Under the pieces are notes generated by a model. It worked only from the letters and a program-made list of their open reading frames with translations. It searched no databases and was not told the origin of the DNA. The translations under genes were made by a program, and so were the position numbers. Below, in pieces: positions 1 through 4,453 of a stretch of 6,195 nucleotides of DNA (position 1 is its first letter; the number at the start of each line of letters is the position of its first letter). Source of the DNA: Planctomycetaceae bacterium (GTDB taxonomy: Bacteria; Planctomycetota; Planctomycetia; Pirellulales; Thermoguttaceae); the NCBI GenBank assembly GCA_031259095.1, contig JAIRLW010000398.1:1-6195 (forward strand). The letters run 5' to 3'.

Positions 1-33
1 CGGCAGCAATAAGATTACGATATTTCGGCTTGC

Positions 34-122
34 GCCCTTTCAGGGCTTTGGATTAGGGAGACGACTTTCCGGCGGTTGCGCTGCGCTACACCGCCGGTTA
101 TGCACATCTCGTCCCGCGGGAC
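34..122. repeat. REP-like block of three short hairpins
   Basis: Three GC-rich dyads follow each other in an otherwise AT-rich spacer. The first is GCCCT-TTC-AGGGC at 34-46. The second has perfect 8-bp arms, CCGGCGGT (69-76) and ACCGCCGG (90-97), around a 13-nt loop. The third is the 12-bp palindrome GTCCCGCGGGAC (111-122). The GC content and clustering differ sharply from the surrounding sequence, as is typical of dispersed extragenic palindromic (REP) units. No second copy lies in this window and no transposase gene is visible, so membership of a repeat family is inferred. The block could continue to the left of the window. Confidence 0.55.
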
Positions 123-231
123 TAATAAAAAATAACTGATCACGGAAATTTCGCTGGTATATTACCTATTTTTTAAAACCTTTCGTGAACATTCGTGTTT
201 TTCGTGGTGAAAAGAAAAATAATTTAAAAAC

Positions 232-260
232 AATTTGCGAAAATCAGTGTAATCTGCCGA
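232..260. repeat. Dispersed intergenic repeat, copy 1
   Basis: This 29-bp stretch, with the core AAAATCAGTGTAATCTGC, matches 1445-1472 (core AAAATCAGCGTAATCTGC) with about three mismatches and one gap. Both copies lie in non-coding DNA. The preceding bases (about 180-212), with CGTGAACATTCGTG and TTCGTGGTGAAAAG, have the same short-period look. No coding function is visible in either. Confidence 0.5.
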
Positions 261-362
261 CTTCGCTCGTGGTGTGCTCGAAAGTTAAGAAAATAGACAA
301 TGACCAATATCAGGTAGGCGACCTTTTGATTGTTGACATAAATAATTATCCCGTCAAAATAT

Positions 363-392
363 GAAACAATTAAAAAAAAAATTAATTGTTTC
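363..392 (-). terminator. Hairpin terminator candidate after biotin ligase gene
   Basis: Perfect 11-bp arms GAAACAATTAA (363-373) and TTAATTGTTTC (382-392) enclose an 8-nt loop made only of A on the plus strand. On the minus strand the hairpin begins 5 nt past the biotin ligase stop codon, and ATATTTTG follows. Placement suits a transcription terminator, but the stem is AT-rich and the downstream U-tract is weak, so efficiency is uncertain. Confidence 0.5.
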
Positions 393-396
393 GGAA

Positions 397-1044
397 TTAG
401 TTTGTACGGAATGGGATTCCTCCCCCTGCAACACAATATTTTTCCGCATCACGAACAATTTCCAACGGTTCGGCAGTGATCCGATTGAGTTCACCGGAAA
501 GCATGATCAGAAAATCAACAATCAGAACGGAAATATCTGTTGTTTCATTAAGAATTTCGATGAACGATGTGATCGGTTTGTTCTGAAATTCATTACGAAA
601 TTCAGGCGGAATTTCGTTCAGACGGTTATTGACATTGATTCCAACGCCGAGTACGAGATGTTGCGGTGTTGGCGATTCAATTAAGATACCGCTGATTTTT
701 TTACCGTCAACATAAACATCGTTGGGCAAATGCAAACCGATAACATTATTTTCCGGCAAACGGTTACGAATTGTTTTAAGCACGGCAAGTCCGGCTGCGA
801 GTGAAAACAACGGTAAATCAGTCCGTTTCAGCGACAACGTTTCAAGTTCCAAAGCAAGCGACATCGCCAACGCTCCTTCGCCGCTCCACCAAACCTTATG
901 ACCGCGGCCACGTCCTGCCGTTTGCCGTCTGGCAACAACAAGATAAGGTAATTTCGGCAAAACAGATTGTTTCAAAATTTCCTTGAGATGATCGTTTGTC
1001 GAAGAAATACAATCGTAATATTCAATTGTTCGAATCGTAATCAA
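397..1044 (-). CDS. birA: Biotin--[acetyl-CoA-carboxylase] ligase, C-terminally short
   Basis: This 215-residue cytoplasmic enzyme should activate biotin with ATP to biotinyl-5'-AMP and transfer it to the carrier lysine of biotin-dependent carboxylases. The N-terminal STND (residues 15-18), ARRQTAGRGRGHKVWWS (38-54, biotinyl-AMP-binding loop), PNDVYVDGKKISGILIES (107-124) and GVGINVNN (133-140) are characteristic of the catalytic domain. K116 matches the lysine of the family's xKxxGIL motif. Two features are odd. The usual KWPND reads HLPND here (H105, L106). The C-terminal SH3-like domain is almost absent, since the protein stops about ten residues after the KYCV stretch that normally begins it. 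There is no N-terminal DNA-binding domain, so it is a ligase only and not a repressor. The start is a TTG with no clear Shine-Dalgarno; the frame stays open upstream to about 1095 without an ATG, so the start is approximate. The family assignment is secure; full activity is not. Confidence 0.9.
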   Translation of the reverse strand: MITIRTIEYYDCISSTNDHLKEILKQSVLPKLPYLVVARRQTAGRGRGHKVWWSGEGALAMSLALELETLSLKRTDLPLFSLAAGLAVLKTIRNRLPENNVIGLHLPNDVYVDGKKISGILIESPTPQHLVLGVGINVNNRLNEIPPEFRNEFQNKPITSFIEILNETTDISVLIVDFLIMLSGELNRITAEPLEIVRDAEKYCVAGGGIPFRTN

Positions 1045-1087
1045 ACCAATAATGATCAGGGTGAAAAGGTTGAGGAAAACAAAAATG

Positions 1088-1128
1088 AGGAATCTCTAAA
1101 AATTCAATTTATATTTTTAGAGATTCCT
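1088..1128. repeat. Perfect 16-bp inverted repeat with CTCTAAAAAT core
   Basis: The arms AGGAATCTCTAAAAAT (1088-1103) and ATTTTTAGAGATTCCT (1113-1128) are perfectly complementary around a 9-nt loop. The inner CTCTAAAAAT matches the ends of the elements at 1223-1412 and 2171-2266. It lies 44 bp upstream of the biotin ligase start. T-rich sequence flanks it on both strands, so it could act as a bidirectional terminator, but its shared core suggests a repeat that spread. Confidence 0.65.
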
Positions 1129-1222
1129 TATTATTTTATCTGAATTTTACGAACCACGAAAGTAACCAACAACCGTAAATCCAATTTAACTGAAATTGAG
1201 TAAAATCGGATAAAATAATGGA

Positions 1223-1412
1223 CGCCTCTAAAAATACTTTTCCTAGATACCAATTTAATTTAAAACTCATTTGTCCCCTTTGTCCCTATTGTCTCTGAAG
1301 TACCATTTTAGGGACATCAGGGACATTAGAGACATTAGAGACATTAGAGACAAATTGGGACAAATTGAGACAAATAATGCTGTGATTAAAAACGAAATTT
1401 TAGAGGTTCCCA
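1223..1412. repeat. Putative small non-autonomous element, copy B (inverted)
   Basis: This non-coding stretch is bounded by opposed ends: CGCCTCTAAAAAT at 1223-1235, and the reverse complement of GGGAACCTCTAAA at 1400-1412. The same two 13-mers bound 2171-2266 in the opposite orientation. About 190 bp long, it holds the 9-bp tandem array (1271-1375). Inner sequences of the two copies do not obviously match, and I see no target-site duplication, so a mobile-element identity (MITE-like) is inference from the paired ends only. Confidence 0.4.
1271..1375. repeat. Degenerate 9-bp GRGACATTA tandem array with inverted half
   Basis: From 1311 to 1375 there are seven consecutive units of 9-10 bp: GGGACATCA, GGGACATTA, GAGACATTA twice, GAGACAAATT, GGGACAAATT and GAGACAAAT. 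Just upstream, 1271-1295 carries the complementary form (TTGTCCCC, TTTGTCCC, TTGTCTC), separated by about 15 nt. Transcribed RNA could fold back through GUCUC/GAGAC and UGUCCC/GGGACA pairing in several registers. Reading it as protein gives only an RDI repeat, which follows from the 9-bp period. It is non-coding, with copy number probably variable by slippage. Confidence 0.75.
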
Positions 1413-1441
1413 ATTATTTTTGTATCATGATAATATCCCTC

Positions 1442-1477
1442 AATAATCTGCAAAATCAGCGTAATCTGCAGATTATT
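1442..1477. repeat. Dispersed intergenic repeat, copy 2, inside a 10-bp hairpin
   Basis: Positions 1445-1472 match the repeat at 232-260. The copy also forms a hairpin with perfect arms AATAATCTGC (1442-1451) and GCAGATTATT (1468-1477) and a 16-nt loop. On the minus strand the hairpin lies about 45 nt past the zinc-ribbon gene's stop, where it could help end that transcript, although no U-tract follows. Confidence 0.5.
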
Positions 1478-1521
1478 ATGTGTTCGGTGGGTAATAAAAA
1501 TAGACAGTTACGGTATCGCGG

Positions 1522-2154
1522 TTATGGTTCGCTAAGAAATGTAACAACTTCCCGCGCTTTCGCGAGAACTTCATACATAAAATGTTGCCGCAAATGATTG
1601 AGTAACAGATTTTTTTGGTTTTTCGACAACTTGCCAACACCATTAACTTTGTGCAGAATTTCATCTTCATCCCGAAATAGCGACGTCAACGCTCCGCGTA
1701 CAGAAATACTGAAAACATGTAATCCCGCCGGAATCCCAGCCGAATCAATAATCAGTTCAACCAACACAAAATTACCCTGATCGGGAATTGCCGAAAAATT
1801 CCGTTTCGCCGACGCAAAACCATTGCCGACATTAACCTGCCAACCTTTTCTGTTTTCCCATGTTGCAATAATCCGGTTGGAACCGACAATCAAATAACGG
1901 TTGCGAAATTCTAATTGTTCCGGCAAATTTTCAATCCGATTCGTTCCATTGCCCCACACCGGTGCGGTCTGAACCGGAACAATAGATGGTTCATTTACGG
2001 TGATTAATGTCGTTTGTTCCGGCGGAACATCATGTTGAATCAAAACCGGTTCACGGCATTTCGGACAATTCCGCGTCTGCCCAATCAAACCAACTTTAGC
2101 ATTCAACTTACTGCCGCACGAAGGACAAATTATCTGAAACACTTCACTCGTCAT
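1522..2154 (-). CDS. Zinc-ribbon domain protein of unknown function
   Basis: I do not recognise a named family for this 210-residue protein. The N-terminus is a clear zinc ribbon: C10-P-S-C13, then C30-P-K-C33, a CxxC-x16-CxxC arrangement of the kind seen in MJ0042-type fingers. Residues 38-75 are rich in P, T, V and Q and look like a flexible linker. About residues 80-165 alternate short hydrophobic and polar stretches (RYLIVGSNRIIATWENRKGW, FVLVELIID, GLHVFSISVRG), suggesting a beta-rich globular domain. The end is probably helical (LSKNQKNLLLNHLRQHFMYEVLAKAREVVTFL). No signal peptide or membrane segment is seen, so it is probably cytoplasmic. The ATG has no Shine-Dalgarno; TATAAT sits 8 nt upstream, which would fit a nearly leaderless transcript. 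It stands alone between repeat-rich spacers, so context says nothing about its role. Confidence 0.8.
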   Translation of the reverse strand: MTSEVFQIICPSCGSKLNAKVGLIGQTRNCPKCREPVLIQHDVPPEQTTLITVNEPSIVPVQTAPVWGNGTNRIENLPEQLEFRNRYLIVGSNRIIATWENRKGWQVNVGNGFASAKRNFSAIPDQGNFVLVELIIDSAGIPAGLHVFSISVRGALTSLFRDEDEILHKVNGVGKLSKNQKNLLLNHLRQHFMYEVLAKAREVVTFLSEP

Positions 2155-2162
2155 ATATCGTC

Positions 2163-2168
2163 ATTATA
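2163..2168 (-). promoter_or_regulatory. Possible -10 box of zinc-ribbon gene
   Basis: The minus strand reads TATAAT here, a consensus -10 hexamer ending 8 nt before the ATG at 2154. Transcription would then start at or next to the start codon, consistent with the missing ribosome binding site. No good -35 is visible at 16-18 bp; that spacer holds the end of the repeat element at 2171-2266. Confidence 0.3.
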
Positions 2169-2170
2169 AA

Positions 2171-2266
2171 GGGAACCTCTAAATATCCCCTTTTCCAAAA
2201 ACAAACTATTCGATTTTAATCGATTTCAGTCGACTGAAATCGAAATAAAATTAATTTTTAGAGGCG
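2171..2266. repeat. Putative small non-autonomous element, copy C
   Basis: The left end GGGAACCTCTAAA (2171-2183) and the right end, which is the reverse complement of CGCCTCTAAAAAT (2254-2266), are exactly the two 13-mers that bound 1223-1412, in opposite order. The inner CCTCTAAA parts form a short terminal inverted repeat. The 96-bp interior is AT-rich and dominated by the palindrome at 2220-2243. No gene is present. The element reaches to within about 17 bp of the zinc-ribbon start codon and so occupies its upstream region. Confidence 0.45.
2220..2243. repeat. 24-bp perfect palindrome, dispersed repeat copy 1
   Basis: The sequence is self-complementary over 24 bp, each half reading TCGATTTCAGTC. 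Positions 4397-4420 carry the same sequence with two changes. The symmetrical TCGA-rich dyad could be a protein-binding operator, a cruciform-forming repeat core, or the loopless centre of an RNA hairpin. No regulator gene is linked to it. Confidence 0.75.
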
Positions 2267-2396
2267 ACTAAATAATAAAACTTCCAAGTTTATACTCTTG
2301 GCAGCCATAAAAAGGTTTAATTAAAATATAAAAACTTATTTACAAACGATAATCATTTCTTCTTGGTGAACTTGGCGTCTTTGTGGAGAAATGGTT

Positions 2397-2424
2397 ATCT
2401 TTAAAAAATAATTTTTTTAGAGAG
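2397..2424 (-). terminator. AT-rich hairpin after bPH gene
   Basis: Just past the stop of the bPH gene, the minus strand has TCTCTAAAAAAAT followed by ATTTTTTAAAGA, which pair with one bulge. T-rich runs within the hairpin make it a plausible weak terminator. The upstream arm contains the CTCTAAA motif shared by the repeats elsewhere in the window. The rest of 2267-2396 has no gene; bases 2365-2395 (CTTGGTGAACTTGGCGTC and following) resemble short dispersed intergenic repeats. Confidence 0.35.
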
Positions 2425-2430
2425 GTCTTA

Positions 2431-3054
2431 TTAGGATTCATTATCTCTTGTGTATTTTGTTCGGTAACCGGGGTTGGTTTCCGGGCGGTTGGCGTTGGGA
2501 TAATTCCAATCGGTTTTGGTATCAAGTGAAACTTCCTTGATCCGGCGGAAAACATCGTAAGGATTTTCTATTCCGCAAAAACGTTTCATGAGCGGCGCAC
2601 CTTTGATAGTCACTTCTTCCGTATTAAATAAAATCGAACCGACATCGCAAATTTTTTCAATCGGATTGACATTTACCTGAATATCGCGGATTTTGTCATA
2701 GTCAATAATCTGATAATCAATTCCGAAAAGACCACCTCGAATCATTACTCGTTTATCAGTAAAAGCATAGGCGGCATTTTTGTGCGATAAAAACAGCCAA
2801 AACACATACAAAACGCTTCCCCAACACGGGACTGAGTGAACAAGCATAAACGGAATAAAAAAATAATTCATTTCGGATGGCGCATGGGAAAGCCATGCTG
2901 CACTAAATCCAAAATCAAAAATTCCCCATACTAATCCAAATCCCAACGCCGGTATGGCGCTCAACATCCATACCCAAAAATTCGGCGATCCTGTCCAGAG
3001 AATCGTTTCATTACGGTCAAGAACGTTACGAAATTCATCTTCCAAAAAATCCAT
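2431..3054 (-). CDS. Membrane protein with bacterial PH domain (DUF304/bPH2-like)
   Basis: This 207-residue inner-membrane protein begins with a short cytoplasmic segment ending ETILWTGSPNFWVW, the usual lead-in of YdbS/YdbT-type proteins. Two hydrophobic segments follow, at about residues 27-48 and 64-90. The PH-like domain spans roughly residues 93-175: AYAFTDKRVMIRGGLFG (95-111), IDYDKIRDIQVNVNPIEK (117-134), GSILFNT (139-145) and GIENPYDVFRRIKEV (161-175). The last 30 residues are polar and probably disordered. Members of this family are generally of unknown function. The ATG at 3054 is chosen because AGAAAGG lies 7 nt upstream; a TTG at 3075 would add seven residues but has no such site and would overlap the preceding gene. 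It lies 17 bp after the broken lipoprotein gene on the same strand, so the two were probably one operon. Confidence 0.8.
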   Translation of the reverse strand: MDFLEDEFRNVLDRNETILWTGSPNFWVWMLSAIPALGFGLVWGIFDFGFSAAWLSHAPSEMNYFFIPFMLVHSVPCWGSVLYVFWLFLSHKNAAYAFTDKRVMIRGGLFGIDYQIIDYDKIRDIQVNVNPIEKICDVGSILFNTEEVTIKGAPLMKRFCGIENPYDVFRRIKEVSLDTKTDWNYPNANRPETNPGYRTKYTRDNES

Positions 3055-3071
3055 TGTTACACCCTTTCTGA

Positions 3072-3438
3072 TCAAAAAATTGCTTTTGTTTGTTGTCTTT
3101 TAAATGCTTCGACAATTTTTGTTTGGAGTTCATCAGACGAAACCGAAGAATGATCAAATTCACTGATGTTATCGCTTTTGAGATGAAGTTGTGCTTCACC
3201 TTGATTACCGCGAAAAAAAATGTTTAAGACCTTCATTGTCCGTTTCAATCTTACTTTCGGTAACATCAACAACCTGTTCAACAATCCCCTTACCAATACT
3301 CCCAAAAAAAGTATCTGTCCACGACACGACTGTTGACACCCGCCACGAATTGTTTCGTACTTGATAAAGTTTGCGAACAATGCAGTCAGGTTAAACGAGG
3401 CTAAAAATAAAAACAATCACCCACATTGATTTTTTCAT
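3072..3438 (-). pseudogene. Broken small lipoprotein-like gene (stop plus frameshift)
   Basis: A good ribosome binding site (AAAGGAAG) precedes the ATG at 3438. The product starts MKKSMWVIVFIFSLV, a typical export signal, and then meets TAA at 3391-3393. The same frame continues with PDCIVRKLYQVRNNSW, whose Cys fits a lipobox cysteine, and VVSWTDTFFGSIGKGIVEQVVDVTESKIETDNEGLKH, which looks like real protein. This frame ends at TAA 3205-3207, just past an A8 tract (T8 on the coding strand, 3213-3220). Removing one T makes it run on as FFRGNQGEAQLHLKSDNI and to TGA at 3072. The whole would be about 121 codons. I do not recognise the family. Either it is decaying, or the stop or the homopolymer is a sequencing error; slippage at T8 could rescue the second lesion but not the first. 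It precedes the bPH gene by 17 bp. Confidence 0.65.
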
Positions 3439-3474
3439 TTTTCTTCCTTTCATTTTTGAGAAAAACATCGACAT

Positions 3475-3504
3475 TAAATACTACATTTTTTTAATCCTAA
3501 TCAA
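3475..3504 (-). promoter_or_regulatory. Possible promoter of lipoprotein-bPH operon
   Basis: On the minus strand, TTGATT (3499-3504) is followed after 18 bp by TATTTA (3475-3480), or after 15 bp by TAGTAT (3478-3483), about 40 bp upstream of the ATG at 3438. This is a reasonable sigma-70-like pair in AT-rich DNA, where chance matches are common. It overlaps one arm of the 13-bp inverted repeat at 3476-3488. Confidence 0.3.
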
Positions 3505-4079
3505 ATCTTTTTTGGTTTACAATGGGGGTTGCCCAATGGACAAAAATTTCTAGTGTTCACAGGCTGGTTGTTAAAATGGACAAAATGTGTCTATTCAGTT
3601 GCGTAAAACCGCTAAAATACAAGGTTTGCAGGATATCGAAAACTTATATTTTCTACAATACAAGGTAGAGATAAAATCTGAAGTACTTAATATCAAAGGG
3701 GTTACGAATTTCAACATTATTTTAACAACATGTAAGAAAAAAGACATACCCACCCTGTAGATTAAACACTTTATATGCTACTAAATAGATTCCAATTCCT
3801 GGAAAAACAGTTTTTGGTAATATATCAGTGGAATAATTGTTTGTTTTTTGCAACTACTTAATTCCAAACAACTTACATCAAATTTTATGTTTTAAACCAT
3901 AAAATGACGTGTGTTCTTAACTGATTATTACATAAGAACTTACGTTAAAGACGATAATTCCACTGATAGATTACAAAATGGAATTTACAAGCAGTTTGGT
4001 TTTAAAATTCCGATTTTATCGTTATGTCAATCCTGTAAAGAGTAAATAATTGTCTTATTTTGCAATAAATGTAGTATTT
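3476..4079. repeat. Gene-free stretch bounded by 13-bp inverted repeats
   Basis: AAATACTACATTT at 3476-3488 is exactly reversed as AAATGTAGTATTT at 4067-4079, bounding 604 bp without any credible ORF. Inside are a 10-bp direct repeat, ATGGACAAAA at 3536-3545 and 3576-3585, and the nested inverted repeat at 3812-3979. The ends could mark a decayed mobile element beside the tRNA gene. They could also be two similar promoter-like AT sequences, and no flanking duplication is visible. Confidence 0.35.
3812..3979. repeat. Nested inverted-repeat element, possible structured RNA or MITE
   Basis: The outer arms 3812-3840 and 3951-3979 pair over 29 bp with five mismatches; the core ATCAGTGGAAT is perfect. 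Two further hairpins lie within: ATTTTATG/CATAAAAT (3882-3889, 3898-3905), and GTTCTTA/TAAGAAC (3913-3919, 3933-3939), the latter extended by ACGT/ACGT across a 2x2 internal loop. Together they would give a branched structure of about 168 nt. No promoter or terminator clearly belongs to it, and the strand cannot be chosen. A small transposon relic would show the same outline. Confidence 0.45.
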
Positions 4080-4099
4080 TGAAATATGAACTCAAAGAT

Positions 4100-4172
4100 T
4101 TGCGGGGGCAGGATTCGAACCTGCGGCCTTGAGGTTATGAGCCTCACGAGCTACCAACTGCTCTACCCCGCG
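4100..4172 (-). tRNA. Initiator tRNA-fMet (anticodon CAT)
   Basis: Read on the minus strand, all arms fold. The acceptor is CGCGGGG with CCCCGCA, the D stem is GAGC/GCTC, the anticodon loop is CTCATAA, and the T arm contains GGTTCGAATCC. Initiator marks are present: the unpaired C1 x A72 at the acceptor end, which lets the charged tRNA be formylated, and the A11:T24 pair in the D stem. The anticodon stem has A29:T41, G30:C40 and G31:C39, so only two of the usual three consecutive G:C pairs remain. CCA is not encoded; AATC follows A72, so CCA must be added after transcription. It has 73 nt and no tRNA neighbours. Confidence 0.95.
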
Positions 4173-4225
4173 ATAAATAAAGACATAAGGAACTCTCATT
4201 CCCAAATCAATTCAAATAATTTTAT

Positions 4226-4271
4226 CCATTTTTTTTATTTTGTCGAGAGGGGGGGAAAATAAAAAAAATGG
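4226..4271. repeat. Perfect 16-bp AT-rich hairpin with G7 loop
   Basis: The arms CCATTTTTTTTATTTT (4226-4241) and AAAATAAAAAAAATGG (4256-4271) are exactly complementary. The 14-nt loop GTCGAGAGGGGGGG ends in seven G. It sits between the divergent tRNA-fMet and SulP genes, upstream of both, so it is not in the expected place for a terminator of either. It might insulate the two promoters. The G7 and the T8/A8 runs are prone to slippage. Confidence 0.6.
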
Positions 4272-4350
4272 CGCCCCTTGGTGTTTTGATAAAACGAATT
4301 AGAATAGCGCAGATTTTTTGATGAATGTAAACTCAATTGAATATTGAGTA

Positions 4351-4420
4351 CCTCTAAAAGATACCATTTGCTGAAGATAAATTATTTCGAATTCGGTCGA
4401 TTTCAATCGACTGAATTCGA
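4351..4420. repeat. CCTCTAAAA motif plus palindrome, dispersed repeat copy 2
   Basis: CCTCTAAAAGAT at 4351-4362 resembles the ends of the elements at 1223-1412 and 2171-2266. About 35 bp on, 4397-4420 repeats the 24-bp palindrome of 2220-2243 with two differences. Here the best hairpin is 4387-4401 with 4406-4420: a 15-bp stem starting TCGAATTC, one G-T mismatch, and a TTCA loop. No matching right end is found before the SulP start codon, so this may be a truncated copy. A 7-bp dyad, ACTCAAT/ATTGAGT (4331-4349), directly precedes it. It occupies the SulP leader, where a hairpin could affect expression. Confidence 0.5.
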
Positions 4421-4453
4421 CCAAACTCGAATAAAAGAACTTTTTACCGTCCG

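Noticed and set aside
224..436. Minus-strand ORF past the biotin ligase end
   Set aside because: Composition looks like translated AT-rich spacer, it overlaps the terminator-like hairpin and the dispersed repeat, and it has no ribosome binding site.
1311..1375. CRISPR array
   Set aside because: Units are 9-10 bp without unique spacers; it is a simple tandem repeat. No cas gene is present.
1271..1597. Plus-strand ORF with an RDI tandem repeat
   Set aside because: The repeat is a by-product of the 9-bp DNA period, and the 3' part overlaps the opposite-strand zinc-ribbon gene. No start signal or protein-like composition.
3072..3416. Single-frame 114-residue minus ORF taken as an intact gene
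   Set aside because: Its first two thirds are low-quality sequence, while another frame over the same bases gives convincing protein after a proper signal peptide. Only the C-terminal part is in the real frame.
4351..4453. Riboswitch in the SulP leader
   Set aside because: The palindromic hairpin is shared with an unrelated spacer at 2220-2243, and I see no known aptamer consensus.
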